Below are positions 42,406 to 56,642 of a DNA stretch of 64,000 nucleotides, in pieces (the stretch's first letter is position 1; every line of letters starts with the position of its first letter). This DNA is from Artemisia argyi (lineage: Eukaryota > Streptophyta > Magnoliopsida > Asterales > Asteraceae). The notes under the pieces are model-generated. The model was not told where the DNA came from and ran no database searches. It saw nothing but the letters and a program-made list of their open reading frames with translations. The stretch spans positions 126,495,796 to 126,559,795 of the forward strand of contig CM060692.1 of NCBI GenBank assembly GCA_030686995.1, given 5' to 3'. Both the position numbers and the translations under genes were made by a program.

Positions 42406-42773
42406 TAGGACAGAAATGTCACTGGTATGAAACTCCACACGCTGGTATTATACCCAGAAATAGCAAAACGCCAAATCTCTGCCTCAACTCTCTAACCAAA
42501 CCTGTCAACCCTCTACTTAGATTTGTCAACTCGCTGGTATGAAACTCCACACGAATTACCTCCAAAGTCCACGAAAATGATGAAGTGACTTAACCAAGAG
42601 TTACACACGATGCCTACAACACTTCTAGATACGAAAGTACAAGTAAAATACCAATAATCAACACCAAACGAGATCAAATGAATGAGAAAACCACACAGCT
42701 ACTTCGAATCCAAACTAAACACACAAACCAAGCAATAAATCCGAGCATACCACGAATCCTAGGATAGAACCAT
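42406..42773. other. Sequence between minisatellite and Copia PBS
   Basis: No ORF of note. By position it would be the 5' leader of the minus-strand Copia element whose LTR lies at 42790-43171. Confidence 0.4.
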
Positions 42774-43171
42774 GGCTCTTGATACTAATTGTAGTATACT
42801 CATAATCTTAACATATATGGTACTTGTGTTTAATGGATCGAATTAAGAAGAAAGAAAGAATAAGAAGATGAAGTTTAGAGAGAGAAAGAGAGTTGGGAGT
42901 TCTAGAGAGAGAAAATGAGAATGTATTAGATTGGTGAATGAGAAGCTCCAACCCTCTCCACATGTGGAGAGGGGTATTTATACTAAACTACAAACGCCCA
43001 CACCCAGGCTGTGGATCAGGTATACAGTGGGTAAAGACCCGTCCTTCTTCCACGGTGTTACTTAAACTAATACTAACTAACTAATATATATACTAACTAC
43101 GAGCTAACTTAATGCTATTACAATAATTAGGTGACCGAGACTTTTACAGGAATATTTGTATTCCTAACACA
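42774..43171 (-). repeat. Copia LTR with primer binding site (minus strand)
   Basis: On - the LTR runs TGTGTTAGGAATAC (43171) to TATACTACA (42790), followed by ATTAGTATCAAGAGCCATGG, a tRNA-Met-type PBS with the usual Copia leader start. TATA box AGTATAAATACC on - near 42970-42982. No gag or pol follows at lower coordinates, so the body is lost. The second LTR and TSD were not found. Confidence 0.72.
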
Positions 43172-43275
43172 AGGACTCTTGGTTAATAATCCTTAGGAAG
43201 AGTTGAGGTGTTTTAGTATTTGTTTAAGGGTAGCTTAGGGGAGGTTAGGGTGGCTTGGTGTTGGTGTTTGGTTAC

Positions 43276-46200
43276 TGATTGCTCAATTTAGTATATATAT
43301 AATAAGTATCGAGGAAATCCGCAAGAAATACGGATTACCCGAGTCGTATCCCAACGAAGGTTAAATGGAATCGTGAAATTCGATTCGCCAAATCGTGTCG
43401 TGAAAAGTGGAAAAGTGAAAATTGTGAATGAGAAATTCAAATAATGAAAATAAGCAGAAGGTACAAGCTATGTATGCACAAGTTATGTAAATCTAAAAAC
43501 GGAAATTCAAACGCGATAAAAACGTAATCGTACGAATTAAAAACGTAACTATTTATGAAAAATGATCCTAAAAAATATGAAATAAATTTCTAAAAATCTT
43601 AATCAACTAAAAATAATTTTGAGAAAAAGAAAAATATTTTTTTTTACTTTTTATTTATTTTCTATGAATTTATTTCTAATTTTGTAAGTTTAAAATGAAT
43701 TAAAAATAAGAGAAAATAGGAAAATAATGTGAAAAATACAAATTAAGTTCTGAAAAATCTAAAATAACTAAAAAGAAATTTCTAAAATATTTTTGGATTT
43801 CTTCAAGCTTTTTCTGATTTTTTTATTGATTTTTATTTATTTAAAAAGTATTAAAAATGATTAAAAACTAAAATAAAATAGGAAAAATAGCAAAAGAACT
43901 CAGAAAAATAAGAAATTTTCAGGAAAATTCTAAAATTGTATTTGTAACTGAGGAAAAATAGAAAAAGTAGAAAAATCAGTAGAAAAAGTGCTAATGTCTT
44001 AAAAAGCAGTTGTGAATAAGTGCTTATTAATAAGCACTTATCCACAAAATGTCTAAAAGCTACACAGAAGATTCACAGTACTCAATTAAGCTCAAACACA
44101 CTGAAATCAGACCAAATATGAAACAGAATACTCAAATGGAACAATTAAGCAGTTTATATAAGCACTAGGATAAGCAGAATTAGTTACAATTTAATCCAGA
44201 AGCTCAAGATCAATGAAATACACTACCACAAGCTCCATTACACTAAAATATAACAATCAAACTTAGAATTGGAACTGAAATTCACAACTGCAGTCCTAAG
44301 GTAATTTCAGCAACAAGCATTTAACACCTATTTTGCAGAACCAAATAAGCAGTTCAATAAGCTCTAATGTAGAATATTATGGGGGCAAAAGCTCAATGGA
44401 ACTACTGAGATTCTAAAAACACTAAAAGCCCCATGAGAAGCTATCAACTGCTACCCTAATTTAAGCTGAGTACAGGTCCCGATTGAAATTACTTTGCTGA
44501 ATCAGTTGACTATTAAATGGCATATGAACTTTGACTAACTTCACTTTCAATGACTTAGATCATACCCTAGATGTATACTAATGATGTTTAAGCATAAAAA
44601 TTATAATCAAACACTTAAAACTCAACTAATCAATGATAACAACTAATTCAGATGACAAAAATGCAAGTAAAAATGAACTAGATAGCTAATTTTGACTTTA
44701 ATGATAAAACCTATCAATATTAAGCAACTACTAACCTATATTATCCTAAATGAGACTATGTATGAAGAAGTTACCACAAATAATCAACACTAACTCCTAG
44801 TAACTAGCAGATCCAAACAGTCCTTTAACTACCAATCTAACTAATTAATATGAAGTAACTAAATCTTAAAGCAATCCAAACCACCAATTCAAAACAATTT
44901 ATGAATCAACAAACCTAATGTAACTCAGAAACATAGAAATCAGATTCAAACTACAATTATAAACTAAGTATGCAGTGATAAACTAAAAATCAAAAAGAGA
45001 ACTTACTAAATCAATCCCAGCTGAACAGGGATGACATTTGAACTCAAGCTTATCTTTAATAGGCTCCACTAACACCAGAAACCATGGATCTAACCACAGT
45101 AAACCCATAAATCATCATCATTAAATTTCGTTGACTTTCATTGACCAGATGCTCATGAATCAATTTAAACAGAAACTAAGCTACAAAACTCACTACAAGC
45201 TATGATTAAGCTTGAATGAGCTTATGAGACAGAAAAAATAGCTTTTGAACCAGCAGATAACATAAAGTGAGCTTCAAGTAAAACAAGATAAAAATTGAGA
45301 GTGAACTATGAAATTATATTGATACTAAAAACTGAGTTACAAAGCTTGAAAGATAAAGAGACAGGAATTATAAGCTAAAAACAAGCTAAAGCTAATACTA
45401 ATTAAGCTAATTTTCTCCTAAGCTACACTAAAATACCCTCCCCCTAATAACTAACAGCTTCTAATGTGAGGTGTGAAGGGGCTTTTATATCTGAGCTCAG
45501 GAGCTTCTAGACCTTTAGGAAGGCTCTGGAACTTATAATGCTGACCATTGATCATTCTTATCTTGATTATCATCAATCCGTAGCCCTTGATCAAAGTATG
45601 AGGTGTTTCCTCCAATAGGATGCAGCCATTTAGCCCATGTGGCATTCCTTTTGCGCCATTCCTTGCCAGGGTGTCAGAAAGCTTCTAGAAGTACTTGTGT
45701 ACGGGTAAAAAGGGTGGAAGCAGGGTAAATGGGGTTGAAGGAGGATGAACAGTAAAACAAGGCGCGTTTGGTATTTTTATTATTTTGACTATTTTTTGGG
45801 ATTTTGACCTGGTTAAGTAATAGGTGGGTACGGGTTTAGTTTATGGACCGGGTTAAGTAATATAGGATAGTGGCTTTGGTTGTGAAAAAGTTGTAGGTTT
45901 TGTGATGAGATTGGGCTGAGTAATAAAGGGATGGGTATTGTGTTAAATAAAAGGTTATGTTTTAGTAGTAAAAGGATTTACTGCCAAGGACTATTTATGC
46001 CACTTTTGTAATTTGAAGGACCAATCTTGACAAATTTGCAAAGTACTTCCAAGGACTATCTTTGACAATAACGAATCTTCAAGGATTAGTTTTGACCAAT
46101 TGAGCTCCAATATTTGGTCCGGACTTGAAAATAGCTTTCCGGGCCTCGGCTTTATGTTCCTTTCCATTTCTCGTGCTCGTGTTGTTGTTTTCTCATTGAT

Positions 46201-46337
46201 TTTTCGTCCAATTCTATTATATCCGTACCTGCACAATTATAAACACAAAACAACATATTTTTGGCATTTAAAGTCTGTTTTTGGTCATTTTGGTCCGGTT
46301 TTGGTCTTATAAAAGGTGTGTAAATTAATACACACCA
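43276..46337 (-). repeat. 3' LTR of element C (3062 bp)
   Basis: On - it begins TGGTGTGTATTAATTTACAC and ends TTGAGCAATCA. TATA box GATATAAAAGCCCC on - near 45478-45490, placing U3 at about 45490-46337 and a very long R/U5 of more than 2 kb. Confidence 0.88.
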
Positions 46338-48388
46338 AAATCCCCTCGACTAAAGTATTGTCGTGCCCTCACGCAATGTGATCAAATCACGCTTTTGGGA
46401 TAAATAATTTCATAACTCTTCCTACTAACGTTGAAAAGTAGCAAGGAGGTTCAAAAGAAGTTACAAAATCATTTTTCCCGGAAACGCTCCGTTTTCCAAT
46501 TTTTATTCCTTATTCCACTTTTTACTACTATTTTTGGATTTTTCTCACTTTACTCTTTTGACGGTTTGTTGAACTTTCATTATTTTTCAATAATTTTTAG
46601 GGTCAAAGAGTAGAAACACTTCTCATGGAAATATGACCATACGGATAAAAATCGTCATCCTTGATTTTTCACAAGCCCCCAAACTAAGCGTACAAACGAG
46701 ATCACAACATCTCTACAAGTTAGATGCTAACACTACTCATAAAAGTTACTTGTGGAAACCTCTTACTCCCATGTCCTAAGTTTTGTATCTCAAAATTTTA
46801 CTTTTGTTGAGAAATGAATTGCTTCATATTTTCTCGTTTCAATACTTTTTAGTTCGATAGAGATACCAAGTTTAAACACTAAGTAGTTTTTCATTTTCTC
46901 TCAAGAACCACTGCAATAAAAATTCGGTCCACATCAAGGAATTTGGGTACATACAATCTCAAAGATAAGTTGCGGAGTACTACACGTGCACCTCATGTGT
47001 CCAATTCAGAATCATCCACATGCACCTCACGTGCCAACAACTTTTATAACACTTAAGCTCTTATTCGATACAACTTTCACTTTTCATTTTTTTTTTTCAT
47101 TTTTCATTTATCACTTTTCATATTTTTCATACTTTTCTTTTTTACTTTTTTTTCATCAATGGAAGCTTATCGGGTAGCTCCAAAACCACATACATAATCA
47201 ACTTTTGACTTTTGATTTTTTGATTTTTGCTCTTATTTTTTTTTGATGTTCCTTGATATGCACCCAACTTCTAAAGAAAAGATTCTTTTAAGAAAGTAAG
47301 AAACTAAATATTATCCAAACCTAAATACCACTAATTAACCTAGAACATCTATTATATATCGGTGTGCAATCTTATGGGAGCAAAAAGCCACAAGTACCTC
47401 TTATGAGCTCTAAAGAGAACCAACTACTCCACGTTTAGCATCTAACTTCTAAATAAACTCTATCATCTCTCGCTCTTCGCAATTTAAGATTCCAAATAAT
47501 GAAACCAGCGAATGCTTAGCCGATAATCAGCCACACATATATAAAGTCAGATACGGAAACTTGCAAATTCTAGAAAAAGAATTCGCGTTTTCTAGCTCCT
47601 TATGTAAAAGACTAGCGAAAGCTTTTAAGTTGCGCATGTATAAAGTCAAGTACGGGAACTTGCAGATTCTTAAGAAAGAATTCGCATTTTATAGCTCCTG
47701 GTGTACAAGACTAGCACAAGCTTATATGATTACCATTGGTTAAGGGAACAAGCTAGGGCTCAACACACCCGGTCAAGTCAAAATATTTATTCCTACTCTC
47801 GCCAGCTGGAAAGTCAACAAGGTGTCAAAACACTTATTCAAACTTTATTATATTTTTTCACAACTTTTTCAACTTTTCTCATTTTTTTGTGCTTTTTCAT
47901 GACATTTTCATTCATTTTTCTTCAAAATTTTCATTTTTTTTTTAATTTTTGAGGAAAAATGGGGTTGCGAGAGTTCACAGCAAAGTGCAAGGTAAAAATC
48001 AGATCGAAAGATCACCCCCAACTAAAACGAAACATTGTCCTCAATGTTTAAAAGGTAAGGGTTCTCCTACATAAATCTAAGGCCGTTTATTAATTATGCC
48101 AAAAGATAAATGTTAGTCGATAAGATTAAGATATATGGATAAGCAACGAATGATGAAACTCGAGTGGAGAAAGGAAAACACGACGAGCACGAGAGTCTTT
48201 ATTATTCGGGTAAATCCTGGACATTCACAAACAACCACGAAACACAAGAAAATGGAAGAGGTAGCCCTCCTCACGTCACATTAGAAAGAAAATAGAAATT
48301 TAAGAAGATGAATGATAAGCATGGGGTGCCTCCCACGAAGCGCTTATTTTATATCGAGTCGTATAGCTTAGACTCGCCCCGAATTCAT
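46338..48388 (-). other. 3' noncoding domain of element C
   Basis: No ORF of note. A purine-rich GAGGGGATTT on - directly precedes the 3' LTR and is the likely polypurine tract. A ~95 bp tandem duplication is at about 47543-47725 (AAGAATTCGC, TAGCTCC, AAGACTAGC in both copies). Confidence 0.65.
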
Positions 48389-49672
48389 TTAATCTTGGGG
48401 AAGTAAATTGAATGGACACCCGGCATGAAAAACGGAGATGCCGGGGTCAAAGACGGTATCCTCACTCTCGGTGGAGTGAAAAAGTGAAGAAATGAGGGGA
48501 TAAGTAAAGAATGGGTGAAACACACGGATGGTAAAAGCATAAACATCATCAGAATCATGGGTGGGTTGGGTGGGTAAAATATCAAGCACGGGATCATCAT
48601 GATCATAAGTCTCGTCCACCACTCCAATAATAACTTCATTAATATCGAACTCAAAATCTACTTCTGGTGGTTTCGCGGGTGGACGAGAAGATGGTAAATC
48701 AAAGAGAATCGAGTCGGTATTAGGAAGTAAATCATCATTACGTATTTCTTCAGTAAGCACGTTTTCTCGAAGGTCATTTTTGTCATTTTCTATACCCGAA
48801 GAAGAAATGATATGGGAAAGTTCATCGGAGAACTTCTCGTGAAGAGAATCAATCAAATTATGTGAATCCTAAACCTCGGGCTCCATTTCGGACTCATCAC
48901 AAGGAATATCGAAGATTGGATTATCAAGAGTCAATTCCAAATTGAAATCAAATAACGGATTTGTGAAAGTTATATTGAATGTTTCGGAAACTCTTGGAAC
49001 AAGGTCATCAATATCTTTAGGATGAACGAATTCAACTTCGTTTTCTACATTATTCTCTTCTTCTAAGCTGATGAGCTCAGAAGGTACTTCATCCACGTAA
49101 TCGATGTCTCCACAAGATAAAGGTTCATCATTGTCGGAATCGGAGAACATCTCAACACTAATATTCGGATTTTCGAGAGGAGATAAGTCACACTCTTCAG
49201 CCGTATCAAAATCATGTTTCACAAAATCGGTTAAAGAATCCTCGAGCTCGGGCTCCAAAGGATCTGATGGCTTATCTTCAACAATTTCAGAATCACCATT
49301 AGAAATTTCCCCGGACTCACTTGGGATTGGGACGAGGTTCTCAACACTAGACTTATTGAATTCGTCCGATTCCGGTGCCGGAGTAGTGTTTAGATGCTCG
49401 TCCCCCATTTTTAGAGAGCCCTCGGGTTCTACGGGAGAAACAACGGAAGCTTTGTGAGGATTAAGAATGATCGTAATTTTCTCATCATTGTCGTCGGAAT
49501 CATAGTAAATAAAAGATTTATAAGGATTAGACGCTCTCTCTTCAGCAAGTAACTCTGCAATAGACTTCTCACGAGGCTCGGGAGTATAAGTTTCACGATT
49601 AGCCACCAACTCTCGTACCTTCTCGATAAGGGATTTCATTTCATCAATAAATTCATCCAGAACATGAAACAT
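48389..49672 (-). pseudogene. Acidic protein of element C, one internal stop
   Basis: Two open segments, 49672-48869 (267 codons, from MFHVLDEFIDEMKSLIEKV) and 48856-48389 (155 codons, from MIDSLHEKF), are in the same frame and separated by one TAG (V*DSHNL). Together they would be about 428 codons. The frame is also open upstream of the Met (NFYYEPNSCYDSHGF), so the true start may be further 5'. It is strongly acidic (many D/E/S/P) with no enzymatic motif. The tail EDTVFDPGISVF resembles a family repeated in Anthemideae repeats. Role unknown. Confidence 0.7.
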
Positions 49673-49790
49673 GTCGGGAGTTTGTGGGGGTTGGTTAAAA
49701 CCATGAGAATCGTAACATGAATTCGGCTCATAATAAAAATTTTCAAACTATCCCCCACAATTTTCAAAATTTGATTAACTTTGGAATGAA

Positions 49791-50186
49791 TCACCATTGT
49801 ATATGGTACTTGCTCATAAGATGTTGAAAAAGTAGATTGAAATCGTTTTGAGGATAATTATCAAAACTCGAATCACAAGCGTAAGACGTTTCAGCACTTG
49901 GGGCGTAGCACATACAATTGATGTATCCACATTGATTACAAAAACATTGTCCACAAGGTACTCCTTCTTCGGAAGGATTTCCACAATTAAAACAAGTGAA
50001 CGGAGGCGGCGGTAGTGTTGGATAGTAATTGGGAACGTTTTGAAGGATTGATCTTTGAACATACGCGGGAGAATTACAAAACCAACAAACTCCATCATGA
50101 ATATCATTACCACATTGTTCGCACGTACCCCAAACACACGAACCTTCAAAGAACGGTTCTCCACACTTAACACAAATCGGATCCAT
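49791..50186 (-). CDS. Cys-rich zinc-finger-like protein of element C
   Basis: 131 codons starting MDPICVKCGEPFFEG, the first coding segment after the PBS. Repeated CX2C pairs (CVKCG, CEQCGND, CWFC, CFNCG, CGQCFCNQCG, CMC) indicate several zinc ribbon or knuckle units; the best match I know is the CELCGND-type Cys-rich domain of Anthemideae repeat proteins. It precedes the acidic protein by about 120 bp in another frame, so the two may have been one polyprotein broken by a frameshift. A nucleic-acid-binding role is inference. Confidence 0.68.
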   Translation of the reverse strand: MDPICVKCGEPFFEGSCVWGTCEQCGNDIHDGVCWFCNSPAYVQRSILQNVPNYYPTLPPPPFTCFNCGNPSEEGVPCGQCFCNQCGYINCMCYAPSAETSYACDSSFDNYPQNDFNLLFQHLMSKYHIQW

Positions 50187-50748
50187 AAGAATTAAACATA
50201 TAAGGAAGAAAGTGAATGTATTATCGGTTTAGAGGGTTAAAGAAGATTAATCAAACAATAAGAGGATAAGAAGATTATTTTTGGTTTTTCGTATCATAAA
50301 AACAAATCAAAATAAAAGTGAAAATCAAATATGAAAAAGAAAATATTTTTGGATTTTTATTATTTATTGAAAAACAAATCACAAACTTTTATTATTATTA
50401 TTTTTTTTATTTTAACCGTTACGTTAATCGTAATTGTTTCCTTCAAAACTACTCGCGATGAGACGGGAAAGAATAATTTTCCCGCTTATTAGGTTGTAGA
50501 ATCAAAGTAATCCAATTAACAATTAATTTCACGTGTTCTTATGTTGGTAAGCTTATTTGGTTTACAACGCCCCCTCTTCCACGAAGGAGTCGAGGCTATA
50601 ACTTTCTTTTTGTATTTTTGAAAACACTTTAGGAAAAGTGTTTTTGTTTTTTCAATTTTTATATTTTTATTGCAAATATTCACAAGATAAGAGGAAGCTT
50701 TTTCAAAACACGATTTTTCAAAACGAAATTCAAAACTCACTTCAAACC

Positions 50749-50772
50749 TTCCCCGGCAACGGCGCCAAAAAT
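50749..50772 (-). other. Primer binding site of element C
   Basis: On - TTTTGGCGCCGTTGCCGG(GGAAGG) directly after the 5' LTR; the canonical Athila/Tat-type PBS. Confidence 0.88.
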
Positions 50773-53605
50773 TGATTGCTCAATTTAGTATATATATAAT
50801 AAGTATCGAGGAAATCCGCAAGAAATACGGATTACCTGAGTTGTATCCCAACGAAGGTTAAATGGAATCGTGAAATTCGATTCGCCAAATTGTGTCGTGA
50901 AAAGTGGAAAACTGAAAATTGTGAATGAGAAATTAAAATAATGAAAAAAAATGATGAAATAAGCAGAAGGTACAAGCTATGTATGCAAAAGTGATGTAAA
51001 TCTAAAAACGGAAATTCAAACGCGATTTTAAAAACGTAATCGTACGAATTGAAAACGTAACTATTTATGAAAAATGATCCTAAAAAATATGAAATAAATT
51101 TCTAAAAATCTTAATCAACTAAAAATAATTTTGAGAAAAAGAAAAATATTTTTTTTACTTTTTATTTATTTTCTATGAATTTATTTCTAATTTTGTAATT
51201 TTAAAATGAATTAAAAATAAGAGAAAATAGGAAAATAATGTGAAAAATACAAATTAAGTTCTGAAAAATCTAAAATAACTAAAAAGAAATTTCTAACATA
51301 TTTTTTGATTTTTCCAAGCTTTTTCTGATTTTTTATTGATTTTTATTTATTTAAAAAGTATTAAAAATGATTAAAAACTAAAATAAAATAGGAGAAATAG
51401 CAAAAGAACTCAGAAAAATAAGAAATTTTCAGGAAATTTCTAAAATTATATTTGAAACTGAGGAAAAATAGAAAAAGTAGAAAAATCAGTAGAAAAAGTG
51501 CTAATGGCTTAAAAAGCAGTTGTGAATAAGTGCTTATTAATAAGCACTTATCCACAAAATGTCTAAAAGCTACACAGAAGGTTCACAGTACTCAATTAAG
51601 CTCAAACACACTGAAATCAGACCAAATATCAAACAGAATACTCAAATGGAACAATTAAGCAGTTTATATAAGCACTAGGATAAGCAGAATCAGCTACAAT
51701 TTTATCCAGAAGCTCAAGATCAATGAAATACACTACCATAAGCTCCAATACACTCAAATATAACAATCAAACTCAGAATTGGAATTGAAATTCACAACTG
51801 CAGTCCTAAGGTAATTTCGGCAACAAACATTAAACACCTATTTTGTAGAACCAAATAAGCAGTTCAATAAGCTCTAATGTAGAATATTATGGGGGCAAAA
51901 GCTCAATGGAACTACTGAGATTCTAAAAACACTAGAAGCCCCATGAGAAGCTATCAACTGCTACCCTAATTTAAGCTGAGAACAGGTCCCTATTGAAATT
52001 ACTTTGCTGAATCAGTTGACTATTAAATGTCATATGAACTTTTACTAACTTGACTTTCAATGACTTAGATCATACCCTAGATGTATACTAATGATGTTTA
52101 AGCATAAAAATTATAATCACAAACTTAAAACTCAACTAATCAATGATAACAACTAATTCAGATGACAAAAATGTAAGTAAAAATGAACTAGATAGCTAAT
52201 TTTGACTTTAATGATAAAACCTATCAGTATTAAGCAACTACTAACCTATATTATCCTAAATGAGACTATGTGTGCAGAAGTTACCACAAATAATCAACAC
52301 TAACTCCTAGTAACTAGCAGATCCAAACAGTCCTTTAACTACCAATCTAACTAATTAATATGAAGTAACTAAATCTCAAAGCAATCCAAACCACCAATTC
52401 AAAACAATTTATGAATCAACAAACCTAATGTAACTCAGAAACACAGAAATCAGATTCAAACTACAATTATAAACAAAGTATGCAATGATAAACTAAAAAT
52501 CAAAAAGAGAACTTACTAAATCAATCCCAGCTAAACAGGGATGACATTTGAACTCAATCCTATCTTTAATAGGCTCCACTAACACCAGAAACCATGGATC
52601 TAACCACAATAAACCCATAAATCATCATCATTAAATTTCGTTGACTTTCATTGACCAGAAGCTCATGAAACAATTTAAGCAGAAACTAAGCTACAAAACT
52701 CACTACAAGCTATGATTAAGCTTGAATGAGCTTATGAAACAGAAAAAATAGCTTTCAAACCAGCAGATAACATAAAGTGAGCTTCAAGTAAAACGAGATA
52801 AAAATTGAGAGTGAACTATGAAATTATATTGATACTAAAAACTGAGTTACAAAGCTTGAAAGATAAAGAGACAGGAATTATAAGCTGAAAACAAGCTAAA
52901 GATAATACTAATTAAGCTAATTTTCTCCTAAGCTACACTAAACTACCCTACTCCTAATAACTAACAGCTTCTAATGTGAGGAGTGAAGGGGCTTTTATAT
53001 CTGAGCTCAGGAGCTTCTAGACCTTTAGGAAGGCTCCGGAACTTCTAATGCTGACCATTGATCATTCTTATCTTGATTATCATCAATCCGTAGCCCTTGA
53101 TCAAAGTATGAGGTGTTTCCTCCAATAGGATGCATCCATTTAGCCCATGTGGCATTCCTTTTGCGTCATTCCTTGCCAGGGTGTCAGAAAGCTTCTAGAA
53201 GTACTTGTGTACGGGTAAAAAGGGTGGAAGCAGGGTAAATGGGGTTGAAGGAGGATGAACAGTAAAACAAGGCGCGTTTGGTATTTTTATTATTTTGACT
53301 ATTTTTTGGGATTTTGACCTGGTTAAGTAATAGGTGGGTACGGGTTTAGTTTATGGACCGGGTTAAGTAATATAGGATAGTGGCTTTGGTTGTGAAAAAA
53401 GTTGTGGGTTTTGTGATGAGATTGGGCTGAGTAATAAAGGGAAGGGTATTGGGTTAAATAAAAGGTTAAGTTTTAGTAGTAAAAAGATTTATTGCCAAGG
53501 ACTATTTATGCCACTTTTGTAATTTGAAGGACCAATCTTGACAAATTTGCAAAGTACTTTCAAGGACTATCTTTGACAATAACGAATCTTCAACGATTAG
53601 TTTTG
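50773..53605 (-). repeat. 5' LTR of element C, truncated at its outer end
   Basis: Matches 43276-46099 closely, with scattered single-base differences and small indels (e.g. an extra ATGAAAAAAA stretch near 50941). The match ends at 53605, so the U3 terminus is missing. Confidence 0.88.
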
Positions 53606-55033
<1,428 letters not shown>

Positions 55034-56480
55034 TGATGAGGCGAAAAATGATCCGTTTTTAGGGGGTCATTTAAGCTCGGAATTGAATTTATTTGATCAA
55101 ATATTGCCCTAAATCGTTTCTTTTGTGATTTTAGGTACTTTTGGAGTGAATTCTGGAAAAGGAAGCATTTCGAACGTTTTTGGAGCATAAAAGTAAAGAC
55201 AATGGCAAAGTCTTAATTTTCCTTGCTGGGAACAGTACTTGACAGCGTCACAAATTTCTTAATGACGGAGTCAAGAGGAAAAACAAGAGGTGAAGAGTAT
55301 GGATTCCATGACGGTCCAGAACACTTTTGCATTAGGGCGTGACGGCGTCACCAAGGCCGTCATGACCCCTTAACACGTGACGGCCCAGAGGAGAAATGCT
55401 CTTAACGGCGTCAGATCTGGATCTAGGCAATCCAATTTTATTATGGGCGGCGGGTTGACGGCGTCAGAATTTTCTTCTTGACGCCGTCACCTTAGGAAAT
55501 CTATATATAGTCTTTGTAATTTTCATTAAAAAAAAAAGAGGACAATTTTAGGGACGACTTGAATAAACCCTAGCTCGACTTTTACAGTATTTTCAAGGGT
55601 TTTCACCCCTTGAAACCTTTCATGTTCAATTAAGATAAGTATCCTTTCAATTCATTCAATATGTCTATGTGTTGTTTGAATATATCTTACGCTTGTCTTG
55701 ATTTTAACATGCTAGGCTAGATCTCTTGTGTGTTTGCTTAGATGCAGTGAAACCTAGATGTTGATTATGGGTTGATTGCTTGTTTATAGTTGTTACGGAT
55801 GAATGATTTCGATGTTAGGCTTAAGAAAACTGGCAGACTTCCATAGTGTAACTTGCTCGAACGTCTTAAGAAACATGAACCAATGCGTACTAGGTTTTTA
55901 TGGTTGTATTTAATGCATGAGCGACTTCTAGTGATCCCATGTTAGGAGCTTCTTGCAGGCTCGACATAGGAGTAAAGTAGGAGCTTATAGAGATGGGGAA
56001 GTACGTACGCCACCCCACGATTGGTATTAAGGAATATAACCCGTCATCCACGCAACTGTAACAAACTATCAACCTGTAAAAGATATCTAGGGAGTAATGA
56101 AATCTAAGTAAACACAACTTTCCCATTTATTGTTCACACCACATTAGTAATTAGCTTTATTTTCATTTTTGTTATTTTATTTTGATTGCATCTTAGTTAT
56201 TGGGTTAGTTGACTAGCAACTAATTCCGCCCACTCTTCCAATACCCGAGATTTTTACTTACTTTATTAAAAATATAAAAATACAAAAAGAATCATCCCTC
56301 ACCTCTAGACCTAGTTTTTAGGGTTTCTAATCCTAGCGACACTATTCCTGAGTTGAACGATCAATCCCCCGGTACTTGTCACTATACTATACTACAACGA
56401 TCAGGTACACTGCCTGGTGGGGGTTGTAAGCTTCTCGAGATCCCTCGAGAGGTAAAGCCTAGTGCAATTCCCACGCATCA
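55034..56480 (+). repeat. 5' LTR of element B (1447 bp)
   Basis: TGATGAGGCG...CACGCATCA. TGACGGCGTCA-type palindromes at about 55240-55490 precede the TATA box CTATATATAG (55501-55510), as in element A. Confidence 0.9.
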
Positions 56481-56486
56481 AGTTTT

Positions 56487-56505
56487 TGGCGCCGCAGCCC
56501 GGGGA
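56487..56505 (+). other. Primer binding site of element B
   Basis: TGGCGCCGCAGCCCGGGGA, one base longer than, and otherwise close to, the PBS of element A. Confidence 0.8.
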
Positions 56506-56642
56506 ATAGTTATTGTCTAGGTTAGAATTTCTTTTAATTAGGTCTACTTGCTAGATTCCTTTCTAGTAAGATTTTATTTTTATTTTTAGATTTTCTTTAG
56601 TCTATCTTATTTCTTCGTGCCTTTGTTAGTAAAATAAATTCA

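Larger units (their letters stand above)
43276..53605 (-). mobile_element. Non-autonomous LTR retrotransposon C (LARD-like), minus strand
   Basis: 3' LTR 43276-46337 and 5' LTR 50773-53605 are close copies in the same orientation. The PBS on - (50772 to 50749) reads TTTTGGCGCCGTTGCCGGGGAAGG-like, i.e. TGGCGCCGTTGCCGGGGA. The internal region (46338-50748) encodes only a Cys-rich protein and an acidic protein; there is no RT, RNase H or integrase. LTRs of about 3 kb with little coding content match large retrotransposon derivatives of Gypsy type. The 5' LTR lacks its outer ~240 bp, breaking off after TTAGTTTTG at 53605, so no TSD can be seen; the base before the 3' LTR side is GTTAC. Confidence 0.88.

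Noticed and set aside
48385..48654. Second minus-strand frame (89 codons) overlapping the acidic protein
   Set aside because: Shadow frame of the longer acidic ORF.
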